Source of the DNA: a virus
Length of the DNA: 64,000 bases
IMG/VR virus record: IMGVR_UViG_3300030107_003232
Span: 1 to 64,000 of that record
Direction: 5' to 3' (one strand)
Shown here piece by piece: positions 10,411 to 19,551 of this stretch. The notes under the pieces were generated by a model. It did not search any database. It saw only the letters and a program-made list of their open reading frames with translations, and was not told the DNA's origin. How positions within the stretch are numbered: position 1 is the stretch's first letter; each line of letters opens with the position of its first letter. Both the position numbers and the translations under genes were made by a program.

Positions 10411-11109
10411 CTAACCACCCCTCATTCTCGCGGCAGGGTTTTCTCTAATCCTTCTGTAATATGCGCCTATTTTACTTATTTCAAATGGTCCTGTTCCGCT
10501 TTCTGTTAATTCGACTAAAGATTCATCTCCACTTCTCATTCTCCTACCCTTAACCCCGCCGGTATCTAATTCACCCATATACATATTTTCTCTTGAGCCA
10601 GCAATATACGACACAAATCTTCCGGCTGATGACCCATATTTTTCACCCCACGTTTCTTCGTAATCTAAGGAATCTGCTATTGTTTCGTAAAGGTCGCCAT
10701 CTGCTTCTTTGTTGGGATGTAAACGGCTTTTGAAGTTTCTTCTCATGTTTTTTACATCTCTTTGAGTTTCATCTCTTGCTTCTTCTAAAGCATAGTCTAA
10801 TGTTCGTTTTCCAATTTCCATTACTTCTCTATTTATGTTTTCGTTTATTTGTCTATACCCTGCTTTATCAAAAAATGCTTGAAATTGTAATGTGTCTTTA
10901 TCTGATTGCCTAACTCTAAAAGCGTTTTGCTGATTTCTGGGAAAATCCCCTGCTCCAAATAAACCATATTTATTTTCGTTAGACATAGCCTGTAATTCTC
11001 TTTCAAAATAACGCTGTGCGTCATTTAATTGGCTTTGCACATTAGCACGAAATATATCTATCGCGCCTATTTCAGGAAAACCCGGATGGAGTGCAAGATT
11101 TCTCGCCAT
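10411..11109 (-). CDS. Neck / HK97 gp10-like head-tail joining protein (probable)
   Basis: The 232-residue charged, mostly helical protein MARNLALHPGFPEIG... sits between the head-tail adaptor-like gene and the terminator-like gene. That is the place of HK97 gp10-type proteins. It is rich in Arg, Glu and Asn and has no membrane segment. The C-terminal stretch TGPFEISKIGAYYRRIRENPAARM resembles the end of such proteins. The next gene follows directly at 10410. Assignment rests mainly on gene order. Confidence 0.5.
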   Translation of the reverse strand: MARNLALHPGFPEIGAIDIFRANVQSQLNDAQRYFERELQAMSNENKYGLFGAGDFPRNQQNAFRVRQSDKDTLQFQAFFDKAGYRQINENINREVMEIGKRTLDYALEEARDETQRDVKNMRRNFKSRLHPNKEADGDLYETIADSLDYEETWGEKYGSSAGRFVSYIAGSRENMYMGELDTGGVKGRRMRSGDESLVELTESGTGPFEISKIGAYYRRIRENPAARMRGG

Positions 11110-11117
11110 TATTACAC

Positions 11118-11654
11118 CTAATCCACACTACCCAAGTGAGCCAACCTTTTTAAGTTCATCTCGCCTCGTTCTCTCAATACTGTTCCGCGCAACGAGCCTT
11201 CGGGTCCTGTAGTCTGAAATAGGCTTTCATCCTCAAGATAATATGATGCCGCAAGGTCCGCGCATATCTCTCTTAATACATGGGCGAACTCGCCCTCTTG
11301 AACTGCTACATCATCAGCGTGGTCGAAAGAAAGACCGCTGACCCCTGTAAGGGTATGAGTTGATTTACCGGTCCATTTGAAAGAATCTCCATCCACATTA
11401 CCATTACCCGCAGAACTAAATCCTGTGCCGCTGGTAAGGACTATAGAAGTAGCACCTGCTACTACTGCGCCGTCAAGTGTAGTGTCTTTAATACTCTTGC
11501 TCGGAACATCTCGCCCATAATCACGGAATGTTTGGTCTATGTCTATGGTTGAGCGGCGTATTGCGCTGGTAAGTTTTGTGTTAGCACGGGTGCGTTGTGC
11601 GCTATCAAGGCCCAATCGAGAGCCAACATCAGATATAGAACAATAGTAAGTCAA
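11118..11654 (-). CDS. Head-tail adaptor (connector)-like protein
   Basis: The 178-residue protein has the helical layout of head-tail adaptors: an N-terminal helical part (SISDVGSRLGLDSAQRTRANTKLTSAIRRSTIDIDQTF) and a C-terminal helical part (FAHVLREICADLAASYYLEDES). A Gly/Ser/Thr-rich beta insertion separates them (residues about 60-120). It starts the neck-tail cluster running leftward to the tape measure. The role is inferred from this pattern and gene order. Confidence 0.6.
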   Translation of the reverse strand: MTYYCSISDVGSRLGLDSAQRTRANTKLTSAIRRSTIDIDQTFRDYGRDVPSKSIKDTTLDGAVVAGATSIVLTSGTGFSSAGNGNVDGDSFKWTGKSTHTLTGVSGLSFDHADDVAVQEGEFAHVLREICADLAASYYLEDESLFQTTGPEGSLRGTVLRERGEMNLKRLAHLGSVD

Positions 11655-11796
11655 TTATAAGCACCGCCGTAAATCCAAACGTTATTAGCCAAAGCATCCG
11701 CTTCTGTAGCCTGTTATAAGCAGCGAGTGTCTTTTCAACATTTGTAATGCGTTTTACCACATCACGACACCATGCGTTCCATTGTCGCTCATCCAT
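11629..11796 (-). CDS. Small membrane protein
   Basis: A 55-residue protein from ATG 11796 (MDERQWNAWCRDVVKRIT). An amphipathic N-terminal helix is followed by one strong transmembrane segment (MLWLITFGFTAVLIIDLLLFYI) at the C-terminus. It overlaps the adaptor gene by 26 nt. With the two genes upstream it forms a cluster of three small membrane proteins. A holin or envelope role is possible but unproven. Confidence 0.6.
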   Translation of the reverse strand: MDERQWNAWCRDVVKRITNVEKTLAAYNRLQKRMLWLITFGFTAVLIIDLLLFYI

Positions 11797-11800
11797 ACTA

Positions 11801-12052
11801 TCACATCTGAGTTGAGATACCCATAGCACCTGCGACAATAGCAATTAAGGCTAAAGTAATCTTTTGGGTGTTAGACATATATGATGCAATAAGACCGTTA
11901 GTTATCTCTAATTCAGTAGCAACTTGAGCCAAACCGGTTTTCATATCCATGTTAGACTGAACCAATTGTTCAATGAGTCTTTCATGTCTTTTTGCCGTTT
12001 CTTCTAAATTATCTAATCTTAAATCTATTACACTATCTTTTTCATTCAACAT
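11801..12052 (-). CDS. Coiled-coil protein with a C-terminal membrane segment
   Basis: The 83-residue protein starts at ATG 12052 (MLNEKDSVIDLRLDNLEETAKRHERLIEQL), overlapping the upstream stop. The first 60 residues look like an amphipathic coiled coil, and the C-terminus is a single transmembrane segment (ITLALIAIVAGAMGIST). The layout resembles the XhlA-type cell-lysis or haemolysin-like phage proteins, but only the architecture is shared. Neighbours are also membrane proteins. Confidence 0.6.
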   Translation of the reverse strand: MLNEKDSVIDLRLDNLEETAKRHERLIEQLVQSNMDMKTGLAQVATELEITNGLIASYMSNTQKITLALIAIVAGAMGISTQM

Positions 12053-12419
12053 CTTCACCCATGCTTGCTTCAAGTCGGGCTATTAGGTCGGCCTTCTTGC
12101 CCGATACGGCAAGGCCCTTTTCCTTTAGCATAGCCCTCAATTCAGCAACATTTCGGGATTCCAATGTATCTTCGATAGTTTTTAATTCCGATTTTGCTTC
12201 TGCTACTTTCTCTTTGACTTCTCCCATAGAATCAATAACTTCGTCAAGGGTTATCTTACCGTCAGCATTCAATTCCTGATACTTTTTGTAAGCCCATGCG
12301 CCAATAGCCAAAAGAGCGGCTACCGCAACCAAAATCATTTCTATGTCGTCAAGGAGAGAAGAAGATTCACTCACGCAATCTAAACAGTCCTCGATTATTG
12401 TTGTATTATTTCCCTGCAT
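12042..12419 (-). CDS. Membrane-anchored SAP-domain protein
   Basis: Start ATG 12419 (MQGNNTTIIEDCLDC) has GAGGTG just upstream. Around residues 20-40 there is one membrane segment (DIEMILVAVAALLAIGAWAYKKY), then a helical linker, and at the C-terminus a SAP-type helix-turn-helix (NVAELRAMLKEKGLAVSGKKADLIARL). SAP motifs usually bind DNA or mediate protein contacts. A membrane-anchored SAP protein in a virus could tether DNA or a capsid to the membrane; that is inference. Confidence 0.65.
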   Translation of the reverse strand: MQGNNTTIIEDCLDCVSESSSLLDDIEMILVAVAALLAIGAWAYKKYQELNADGKITLDEVIDSMGEVKEKVAEAKSELKTIEDTLESRNVAELRAMLKEKGLAVSGKKADLIARLEASMGEDVE

Positions 12420-12420
12420 T

Positions 12421-12609
12421 TTATTCACCTCTATCGTAAATTATCTGCGTTACGGCTGAGAGCGGGATTACGCTAAATGGCTTGGCGGACCCTACCCTGT
12501 AAATCTTGTAGCCGTGGGGTGTTTCTTCAATGTTTACATTGGTATATGACTTTTCCGGTGGTCTATACACAATTTTACCTTTGCGTAGCACCCTGTCTTC
12601 GGCAGACAT
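12421..12609 (-). CDS. Small hypothetical protein
   Basis: The 62-residue protein MSAEDRVLRKGKIVYRPPEKS... looks like a compact beta barrel (IVYRPP, YKIYRVGS, FSVIPLSAVTQIIY). No family recognised. It is the first gene after an internal TATA box (12628-12637), so it probably heads a transcript covering the membrane-protein cluster. The start codon lies 19-28 nt after the TATA box, suggesting a leaderless message. Confidence 0.6.
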   Translation of the reverse strand: MSAEDRVLRKGKIVYRPPEKSYTNVNIEETPHGYKIYRVGSAKPFSVIPLSAVTQIIYDRGE

Positions 12610-12627
12610 ACTACACGATAAATCGTA

Positions 12628-12637
12628 GTATATTTAA
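12628..12637 (-). promoter_or_regulatory. Internal late-type TATA promoter
   Basis: On the minus strand the sequence is TTAAATATAC, 28 nt before the ATG at 12609. The identical decamer at 13589-13598 precedes the oxygenase gene at nearly the same distance. This is the expected position of an archaeal TATA box for a leaderless transcript. Confidence 0.6.
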
Positions 12638-12987
12638 GTAGTGGGTATCAATATACCGACATTTTTTAGTTCTTCAAACTGATTTATTATTTCTTCCCAT
12701 TCGACAATATCGCAGACTACTTGCGAATAAGAATCGCCTATTTCGTATGCGTGATAGGTTGCATTAGATACCCATATTTTATAACCTTCAAGACTGTTTA
12801 CAGATATTTCGACATAAATTCTGTGTCCTTCTTCGTCATGTATTTTATCAACAACATTACCTTGAATTTCCCTACACTCAAAGGGATTTACTATTCCGCT
12901 ATTGGGATAAGGTGGGACATACGGCGCGGCTATAAATATAGTCAATATAATAGCCACCAACATACCGGCTCTATCTTGATACCCCAT
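12634..12987 (-). CDS. Hypothetical secreted or membrane-anchored protein
   Basis: The 117-residue protein has an N-terminal hydrophobic segment (MLVAIILTIFIAAPYVPPYP, residues about 9-28) that could be a signal peptide or anchor. An extracellular-looking beta-rich domain follows (IYVEISVNSLEGYKIWVSNATYHAYEIGDSY) with an N-glycosylation sequon. Cys 38 and Cys 90 may pair. The string DKIHDEEGHRIYVEI resembles NKIYDEEGNKSFVI in the protein at 26127-26432, so the two may share a fold. Function unknown. Confidence 0.65.
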   Translation of the reverse strand: MGYQDRAGMLVAIILTIFIAAPYVPPYPNSGIVNPFECREIQGNVVDKIHDEEGHRIYVEISVNSLEGYKIWVSNATYHAYEIGDSYSQVVCDIVEWEEIINQFEELKNVGILIPTT

Positions 12988-13017
12988 AATTATTAAGGGT
13001 ATGAGTCGTTAGTTAAA

Positions 13018-13569
13018 TCATCGCCAACGTGGGCCTTCAAACCACCCAACAAGGCTCGTTCTTGAGCCGGAAGTGATAGGAGATACGCCATGTTCTAAAT
13101 ATGACGGAAAGCAGATAATGGACCCGCGCTTTATCAAACTATCGGGGTCGGGATTCTGTGTGTGTGCAAACGATAATAAACCACCTTCGTAATCATCGGG
13201 GTCGGTCAGTTGCACAACAATACTCAACTTTCTGTGCTTGCCGTCTTGCCTGTTAAAATCAACATCATGGTGCATATCATACTTATGGCCTACGTCTGCA
13301 TACTCAGTAAATTGCAGGGGCGGTAAATCTGTAAGCGTAAGGTTAAATTGTTTGTTAGCATCCATAGCAACCTTCATTAAAAAGTCGTGCATCTCGTTGT
13401 ATGGCCCAACATTAGGGAGCCACCTAATGTCTGTTTTACGGTGAGTATCATGCCCACCAAAGGTTTTCGCGTCTTCAATAGGTGCTTGGCGACCTAATTC
13501 AATCCATCGCTCGCAATCTTCTTCGCTAAGGACTTCTTCGTATAATAACCAATTAGGGTATTGCATCAT
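13018..13569 (-). CDS. 2-oxoglutarate/Fe(II)-dependent oxygenase, prolyl 4-hydroxylase type
   Basis: The 183-residue protein starts at ATG 13569 (MMQYPNWLLYEEVLS). It has the full oxygenase signature: YDMHHDVDF supplies the iron-binding H100-x-D102, CFPSYLEHGVSPI supplies distal H160, and R170 in TSGSRTSLVGW would bind 2-oxoglutarate. KLSIVVQLTDPDDYEGGLL is typical of PKHD/P4H-like hydroxylases. Many tailed viruses encode this family; substrates are mostly unknown. The collagen-like fibre gene lies about 1.2 kb upstream, so fibre prolines are an obvious candidate substrate (inference). An upstream in-frame TTG at 13617 is less likely because a TATA box (13589-13598) lies in that extension. 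Confidence 0.9.
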   Translation of the reverse strand: MMQYPNWLLYEEVLSEEDCERWIELGRQAPIEDAKTFGGHDTHRKTDIRWLPNVGPYNEMHDFLMKVAMDANKQFNLTLTDLPPLQFTEYADVGHKYDMHHDVDFNRQDGKHRKLSIVVQLTDPDDYEGGLLSFAHTQNPDPDSLIKRGSIICFPSYLEHGVSPITSGSRTSLVGWFEGPRWR

Positions 13570-13588
13570 GTGTAATACAACCCATGAA

Positions 13589-13598
13589 GTATATTTAA
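13589..13598 (-). promoter_or_regulatory. Internal TATA promoter for the oxygenase gene
   Basis: Minus-strand TTAAATATAC lies 29 nt before ATG 13569, identical to the box at 12628-12637. It lies inside the start region of the longer open frame, which supports the shorter gene model and an independent transcript for the oxygenase. Confidence 0.6.
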
Positions 13599-13604
13599 TG
13601 GGTT

Positions 13605-14141
13605 TTACCAACACCAACCATTTATTTCTGTAATATAAGGACCATATTTTTCTTTCATGTTAGTTTTATATTCGCCCCAATCACCATCTGAAATCCATGT
13701 ATCAAACCAACCAATATCCCAATGACTATCAACAGGTATCTCCCATGTGTTTATGTCTGCGTGGATTAAATTAAAGCGTTCATCTTTAACGCAGTTATCC
13801 CATACTAAATCTATCACATCTTGATATTTTTCAATAATGGTAATTGATGTAATGTTTGGGTTTTCTATTAAAATGTGGTGAGTCATACCTATTCCCAAAC
13901 CACCAATCAATACATCTCCTTTTGCATTATCCCATAACCATTTGTGGTCGTTGTATTCTGCTTCTGAGTCTTGCATTAACGGCATACTGTGGCCCCTTTT
14001 TAATAACACAGTATAATTATCATAAGCCTCATTGGTATGAAGTAAATAAAGAGGCCACCTATTATCGGTCGTGTCTTTAGTGTAGTGGGCTATTTCAAAA
14101 TCACCCGATACACCAACAGGGATATTAACATTTAATTTCAT
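13605..14141 (-). CDS. SAM-binding methyltransferase / spermidine synthase-like protein
   Basis: The 178-residue protein carries a Rossmann-type glycine loop (GDVLIGGLGIGMTHHIL, residues 76-90). Next comes an acidic residue ending the second strand (SITIIEKYQDVIDLVW) and a later FNLIHADINTWEI that would form motif III. This resembles the spermidine synthase-like methyltransferase fold. No target motif identifies the substrate. It lies between a fibre-associated gene and the oxygenase gene, so it may take part in fibre modification; that is inferred from context. Confidence 0.72.
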   Translation of the reverse strand: MKLNVNIPVGVSGDFEIAHYTKDTTDNRWPLYLLHTNEAYDNYTVLLKRGHSMPLMQDSEAEYNDHKWLWDNAKGDVLIGGLGIGMTHHILIENPNITSITIIEKYQDVIDLVWDNCVKDERFNLIHADINTWEIPVDSHWDIGWFDTWISDGDWGEYKTNMKEKYGPYITEINGWCW

Positions 14142-14145
14142 GTTA

Positions 14146-14718
14146 TCATCCTGTAAAGTTATACTTCAAGTATAAATCGGCGGTTGTGTCGCCACCTGAA
14201 TTAGTAGCCGTTCCTGTTAATTTGAAAATAACATTATTTCCATTTGCAGGCCAAACGTTTCCGCCGCCCCTGCCCGAACCGGGGGTTATTATAAACCTAA
14301 TACCAACACCACTTGTTCCGTCTTGACCGCCACCACCCGCACCAGATATACTCGCGCTTGGGTTCCCGCTACCACCACCAAAACCACTACTTGAATAAAC
14401 CGAACCGGACCACGAAAAGGATGTAGCCCCTGTTGCTCTCAAATAAGCATAAGCGTCCATATTTATAACTCCGGCAGAATCAAAATCCCCTAAATCACCC
14501 TCGCTAACATCTTTTTGGTATTGCGTTCCGAAAGATTCGCTCGTTGCGCTCGACCAATCGGAATAATCAACGGTCATTATATCTTCTCCCGAATCAGCAA
14601 TCCTAAACGCATTATTTTGACCGCTACTTGCGGCTTCTGCAATACTTACTGCGGTTGGTGGTGTGCCCCCCGCGCTTGCGGCTATACAACCAACAACACC
14701 TAAGTTAATTGAGGCCAT
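14146..14718 (-). CDS. Gly/Ser-rich structural protein (fibre-associated)
   Basis: The 190-residue protein MASINLGVVGCIAASAGG... has low-complexity Gly/Ser runs (SSSGFGGGSGNPSASISGAGGGGQDG) between beta-rich ends. It directly follows the collagen-like fibre gene (4-nt gap) and looks like a fibre tip, chaperone or head-fibre partner. No family recognised. Confidence 0.65.
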   Translation of the reverse strand: MASINLGVVGCIAASAGGTPPTAVSIAEAASSGQNNAFRIADSGEDIMTVDYSDWSSATSESFGTQYQKDVSEGDLGDFDSAGVINMDAYAYLRATGATSFSWSGSVYSSSGFGGGSGNPSASISGAGGGGQDGTSGVGIRFIITPGSGRGGGNVWPANGNNVIFKLTGTATNSGGDTTADLYLKYNFTG

Positions 14719-14722
14719 TTAA

Positions 14723-17700
14723 TCACCCCACAAAGAACCATGTATTCGCGGCAACCGCAACATAGGTTCTTGCCTTATCGTCAGATATAGCGGTGTGGCT
14801 ACTTGGAACGGTGCTATTGCTTGTTCCCAATCCGGGTGTTAAATCTGAACCTGTGTTGTTAATAATAGTGTATTGCTGGCCTATTTCTGCTGTTGCAGGT
14901 AGGGTAGGCGCACCGCTACTTGTGCAATACACATACGAGCCGGATTGTGCGTCTGTTAATGTTGTTGAGCCTGTTACTGCTACTACACTTATTTTGTTTG
15001 CTACTAATCCGTTAGCATCTCCCTTAAACCAAGTTACTCCACCATCGCCGGAAGTTATCAATAATTGGTCATCACCTGTGGCGGAATCAACATCACCACT
15101 ACCAATTACAAGGTTATTTGACCCCGAAGTGATGTTATCGCCCGATTCTGTTCCAATGCAGATATTCTTATCCCCGCTACTAACCAAGTAAGCGGCTCGG
15201 TAGCCTATGCCTGTGTTGTAGTCTGAACCATCATCGGGTGTATAGAGGGACTGTCTTCCGATGGCTATGTTATAATTAGCACTCCCATTGATTGCGTAAA
15301 GTGCGCTATCTCCAATACCGATATTGTAATCTCCCTCAAATGTTCCATCGCCACCATAAGTCGGATTATCTCCTATAAATACATTTTTTGTAGCATTAGC
15401 CGTTCCTCTTGCACCAGCCCCATAACCAATACAAACTGAGTTAGTAGCCAAAGACCAAATTCCAGACCAAAAACCAATTGCGGTTGAACCGTACCCTAAG
15501 TTTTTACCAGCATTAGAACCAACGGCAACAACCCTGCTATCTGTGCTATTAGTGGTTCCGGCCTGTTTTCCGATAAACACACTATCTGTTGCTGTTGATA
15601 TTGCCGTTCCAGCGGCCCACCCCATCGCGGTGTTATTAGTTCCGCTCGATAAAGCATCTAAAGTGGTAATACCAACACCTGTGTTATACACCGCACTACT
15701 TAATGTTCCTGTGGTTTGGTGGCCTAATAACAAACTCCCTGTAAAATCTGTTCCGCCGGATTTTCCATCCGATAAATCATCTATGCCGCCCGCAACCCCA
15801 CTTGGTCCTGTAGGTCCGGTAGGGCCAGCAGGTCCGGTTGGCCCCGTAGGTCCTGTTCCACCATCCGAGCCGTCATCTCCGTCTGAACCCGCAGGTCCGG
15901 TGGGTCCAGCAGGTCCGGTCGGTCCTGTAGGTCCGGTCGGTCCTGTTGCGCCTGACGGAATACTAAAGGCGAAAACCTTTGCCGTAGCCGGACCGGATGC
16001 GGTTACACCAATTGGACCTGTGCTGGCGGTCGGCGTTCCAAACCCTGCCGCCGCACCTGCTGAACCATCGCTACCGTCTGACCCATCTGAGCCAGCAGGT
16101 CCTGTAGGTCCGGTGGGTCCTGTAGGACCCGTTGGGCCGGTTGGTCCTGTTGGTCCTGTCGCACCAGCAGGTATTGAGAATGCGAAAACTTTTGCGGTGT
16201 CCGGTCCGCTTGCCGTTACACCTATTGGTCCTGTGCTTGCTGATGGCGTTCCAAAGCCCGCAGCAGCGCCCGTGCTACCTGTGGGTCCTGTAGGCCCCGT
16301 AGGACCTGTTGGTCCTGTCGGCCCACTTGGACCTGTTGGTCCTGTAGCACCAGCAGGGATAGTAAAGGCAAACACCTTTGCCGTAGCAGGGCCGCTTGCC
16401 GTTACGCCTATTGGTCCTGTTGAAGCGGTTGGGGTTCCAAATCCAGCGGCAGTTCCTGTAGGTCCGGTAGGACCTGTTGGACCGGTAGGGCCTGTTCCTC
16501 CATCTGAACCATCCGAACCGTCGCTACCAGCAGGTCCGGTAGGTCCTGTCGGACCCGTAGGCCCTGTTGGGCCTGTTGGACCTGTTGCCCCCGCCGGAAT
16601 ACTAAACGCGAATACCTTAGCGGTGTCGGGCCCGGATGCGGTAATACCGATAGGTCCGGTGCTTGCAGTAGGTGTGTCGAATCCAGCCGCCGCACCAGCG
16701 GGTCCGGTTGAGCCACCCGGACCTGTAGGTCCCGTAGGACCCGTAGGGCCAGCAGGGCCTGTGGGGCCTGTTGAACCATCCGAACCATCAGACCCGTCTG
16801 AACCAGCAGGTCCCGACGGACCCGTAGGACCTTGAGAGCCTGTGGGTCCCGTAGGCCCCGTGGGTCCCGTAGGCCCTGTGGAGCCCGTATCTCCCTTATC
16901 ACCTGTTCGTGCAAAGGTTACGGCTATATCTTCACCGTCTGAAAACGGGGAAGAAGCCGATGAATCAACGGTGCTTACTGTAATATCGAAATAACCGCTT
17001 TCTTCTGTAAGCGAAGAAATAGTGCATAGAATAAATTGGCTTGAGTCGGTTAAATTGCTAATTTTAACATGGCCCTTGATGGTTGAAGTTGAATCATCAA
17101 TAGTGCGAAGGAAAGATTGAATATCTGTTCCATCTAAATCGCTATCATCAAGATATATTCCGGTTGCCGAGTTCTGAGTACCATTGTCTAAACGCAATTT
17201 CCCTGCTCCGGGGTCGGACTTTGTGGTTGTAGTGCTAAAATCATATTTGAAAGTTGCACCACCAAAAGAGCCTTGAGGTCCGGTAGGTCCGGTAGGTCCG
17301 GTTGAACCAGCCGGGCCTGATGGCCCCGTTGGTCCTGTCGGCCCTGTCGGTCCCGTTGAACCATCCGAACCATCGCTACCATCGCTACCCGCCGGACCAC
17401 TTGGTCCGGTAGGTCCTGTAGGCCCGGCCGGACCGCTTGGTCCTGTTCCGCCATCTGAACCATCACTACCCGCTGGCCCTGACGGTCCTGTGGGTCCTGT
17501 GGGTCCTGTGGGTCCGGTCGGACCCGCTGCACCAGCAGGTATGCTAAACGCAAAAACTTTAGCGGTGTCCGGCCCACTACCTGTTACCCCGATAGGGCCT
17601 GTAGTTGCGGTGGGAGTCCCAAATCCTGCGGCAGAACCCGTCGGTCCTGTGGGGCCCGTAGGACCTGTTGAACCGTCGGACCCATCACTACCGGAGGGGC

Positions 17701-19495
17701 CTGTAGGGCCGCTCGGCCCTGTAGGACCTGTAGGACCCGTTGGTCCAGCCGCACCAGCGGGTATTGTGAAGGCAAATACTTTAGCAGTATCGGGTCCACT
17801 ACCCGTTACGCCTATAGGTCCCGTTGAGGCAGTAGGTGTCCCAAATCCGGCAGCAGTTCCTGTAGGCCCTGTAGGCCCACTTGGTCCTGTAGGCCCACTT
17901 GGTCCTGTTGAACCATCGCTACCGTCGCTACCATCCGACCCTGCTGGCCCCGATGGCCCCGTAGGACCCGTAGGACCCGACGGTCCGGTTGGGCCTGTAG
18001 GCCCTGTTGGTCCAGCAGCACCTGCTGGGATAGAGAAAGCGAATACTTTTGCTGTGGCCGGACCACTTGCTGTAACACCAATAGGGCCTGTTGAGGCGGT
18101 AGGTGTGTCGAATCCGGCTGCTGCCCCTGTTGGTCCTGTGGGGCCTGTTGGTCCTGTGGGACCTGTTGACCCGTCATCTCCGTCTGAACCGGAAGGACCG
18201 GAGGGGCCCGTTGGACCTGTCGGCCCGGTTGGACCCGTAGGACCTGTTGGGCCAGCCACAGTTGAGTCTGCCCCTGTTGGGCCTGTTGGGCCGGAAGGTC
18301 CGGTTGGACCTGTTGGTCCTGTAGCACCGGATGGAATAGAAAAAGCGAATACTTTGGCTGTAGCGGGACCGCTTGCAGTAACGCCAATAGGTCCGGTTGA
18401 AGCAGTAGGTGTATCAAAGCCCGCCGCTGTTCCGGTCGGTCCGGTCGGACCTGTTGGTCCGGTAGGACCTGTGGAACCATCGCTACCATCAGAACCAGCG
18501 GGACCCGTTGGTCCTGTTGGTCCAGCGGGACCCGTAGGTCCGGTTGGGCCGCCCGCGCCCGTTGGTCCTGTCGGACCTGTTGGTCCTCCGGGTCCGGTTG
18601 GACCTGTGGGTCCGGTATCTCCGGCAGACGCTAAAAGACTCCAATAAGAAGCGTTGGTTGGTAAAATAGAGCCGGATGATGTATGCGCTTGCACACAAAT
18701 ATAAGAAGATTCGTTAGTAGTGTAATATACTGCGTCGTCCACAGAATATGATGTTGATGTGGCCCAATTACCTTCCCAAACTAAACCTTCGGGTCCTGTG
18801 CTACCAGCAGGGCCGGTAGGCCCGGTAGGGCCTGTTGGTCCCGTAAGACCAATAGAGCCTGTTGGACCCGTTGGACCCGTTGGGCCCTCCGGTCCGGTTG
18901 GCCCACCTGCTCCCGTTGTGCCTGTTGGGCCTGTAGGTCCAGCCGGGCCTGTTGAGCCCGAAGGGCCCGTTGGTCCTGTTGGTCCGGTGGCCCCTGTTGG
19001 GCCTTGAGCGCCTGTCGGTCCTGTAGGACCTGCTGGCCCTGTAACACCAACAGAAGAAAATATCATCCATGTGTCCGTGCCTATCTTTCGTATAACTGCT
19101 GTGCTATACTGTGAAATAGTAGTCGAACCACTAAGCGTAACCCCTACAGCGCCAGCAAGAGTCAAATTACCCGCGCCCTTATTCATAACCTTTAGTTCGG
19201 TTTTATCAGTAGGGAATGCAACAGTAGCGTTTGTAGGAATTGTAAATGTAATAGTCGAGCCTTTGTTAGCCATTACTACGCGGCCCTCATCAGTTCTTGT
19301 GAAAGTATAATCACCTGTTTTATCAACAACGGGTCTTACATCAGCCGATTGACCGGCCACAGTAGTTCCGTCGCCGAAGAAGACGAAGCCGCTATCTGCA
19401 TCCTTGAATAACTGTGCGGCGTGAGGGGTAACAGTAAGCCTATCTGCTTGTGTAGTAAAGATAAGATTCTTATTGTCTGTTAGAACATCAACCAT
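14723..19495 (-). CDS. Collagen-like fibre protein, 1590 residues
   Basis: Residues about 1-150 form a beta-rich head. A very long Gly-X-Y tract follows, dominated by GPT, GPS and GPA triplets, with GSD-rich patches. Eight copies of a non-collagen module are interspersed, running from GF(D/G)[12 protein letters not shown] to AKVFAF(S/T)IPAGA. The C-terminal 300 residues ([23 protein letters not shown] and similar IGxxAGxx repeats) resemble the head repeats of trimeric adhesins, fitting a trimeric fibre. Pro is mostly at X and Thr at Y, so Thr glycosylation and X-position hydroxylation are both possible. Neighbouring genes encode an oxygenase and a methyltransferase-like protein. The tract is prone to length variation and to assembly error. 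Confidence 0.92.
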   Translation of the reverse strand: MVDVLTDNKNLIFTTQADRLTVTPHAAQLFKDADSGFVFFGDGTTVAGQSADVRPVVDKTGDYTFTRTDEGRVVMANKGSTITFTIPTNATVAFPTDKTELKVMNKGAGNLTLAGAVGVTLSGSTTISQYSTAVIRKIGTDTWMIFSSVGVTGPAGPTGPTGAQGPTGATGPTGPTGPSGSTGPAGPTGPTGTTGAGGPTGPEGPTGPTGPTGSIGLTGPTGPTGPTGPAGSTGPEGLVWEGNWATSTSYSVDDAVYYTTNESSYICVQAHTSSGSILPTNASYWSLLASAGDTGPTGPTGPGGPTGPTGPTGAGGPTGPTGPAGPTGPTGPAGSDGSDGSTGPTGPTGPTGPTGTAAGFDTPTASTGPIGVTASGPATAKVFAFSIPSGATGPTGPTGPSGPTGPTGADSTVAGPTGPTGPTGPTGPTGPSGPSGSDGDDGSTGPTGPTGPTGPTGAAAGFDTPTASTGPIGVTASGPATAKVFAFSIPAGAAGPTGPTGPTGPSGPTGPTGPSGPAGSDGSDGSDGSTGPSGPTGPSGPTGPTGTAAGFGTPTASTGPIGVTGSGPDTAKVFAFTIPAGAAGPTGPTGPTGPSGPTGPSGSDGSDGSTGPTGPTGPTGSAAGFGTPTATTGPIGVTGSGPDTAKVFAFSIPAGAAGPTGPTGPTGPTGPSGPAGSDGSDGGTGPSGPAGPTGPTGPSGPAGSDGSDGSDGSTGPTGPTGPTGPSGPAGSTGPTGPTGPQGSFGGATFKYDFSTTTTKSDPGAGKLRLDNGTQNSATGIYLDDSDLDGTDIQSFLRTIDDSTSTIKGHVKISNLTDSSQFILCTISSLTEESGYFDITVSTVDSSASSPFSDGEDIAVTFARTGDKGDTGSTGPTGPTGPTGPTGSQGPTGPSGPAGSDGSDGSDGSTGPTGPAGPTGPTGPTGPGGSTGPAGAAAGFDTPTASTGPIGITASGPDTAKVFAFSIPAGATGPTGPTGPTGPTGPTGPAGSDGSDGSDGGTGPTGPTGPTGPTGTAAGFGTPTASTGPIGVTASGPATAKVFAFTIPAGATGPTGPSGPTGPTGPTGPTGPTGSTGAAAGFGTPSASTGPIGVTASGPDTAKVFAFSIPAGATGPTGPTGPTGPTGPTGPTGPAGSDGSDGSDGSAGAAAGFGTPTASTGPIGVTASGPATAKVFAFSIPSGATGPTGPTGPTGPAGPTGPAGSDGDDGSDGGTGPTGPTGPAGPTGPTGPSGVAGGIDDLSDGKSGGTDFTGSLLLGHQTTGTLSSAVYNTGVGITTLDALSSGTNNTAMGWAAGTAISTATDSVFIGKQAGTTNSTDSRVVAVGSNAGKNLGYGSTAIGFWSGIWSLATNSVCIGYGAGARGTANATKNVFIGDNPTYGGDGTFEGDYNIGIGDSALYAINGSANYNIAIGRQSLYTPDDGSDYNTGIGYRAAYLVSSGDKNICIGTESGDNITSGSNNLVIGSGDVDSATGDDQLLITSGDGGVTWFKGDANGLVANKISVVAVTGSTTLTDAQSGSYVYCTSSGAPTLPATAEIGQQYTIINNTGSDLTPGLGTSNSTVPSSHTAISDDKARTYVAVAANTWFFVG
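14990..15790 (-). repeat. Short trimeric-adhesin-like repeats in the C-terminal fibre head
   Basis: The protein encoded here repeats short units such as [36 protein letters not shown] and [11 protein letters not shown], spaced by about 15-25 residues. These resemble left-handed parallel beta-roll repeats of trimeric adhesin heads. They would form a distal binding domain after the collagen stalk. Confidence 0.6.
15793..18630 (-). repeat. Collagen Gly-X-Y repeat tract with eight interspersed modules
   Basis: At DNA level the tract is a degenerate 9-nt repeat encoding Gly-Pro-Thr, in which every third codon varies (GGT, GGA, GGC, GGG). This codon diversity limits exact repeats. One interruption (about 16910-17265) encodes a non-collagen domain of roughly 120 residues. 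The tract gives long antisense open frames on the plus strand that are shadows of the periodic sequence. Confidence 0.85.
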
Positions 19496-19551
19496 GCTAC
19501 TCGCTCCCTGCTTTCAAAGAATATCCTTTGTCCTATTAACATTTTTAACCC

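Noticed and set aside
15543-18647. Long plus-strand open frames opposite the collagen-like gene
   Set aside because: They encode GPVGPV-type strings and are shadows of the periodic Gly-Pro-Thr sequence on the minus strand; no start/RBS or operon context.
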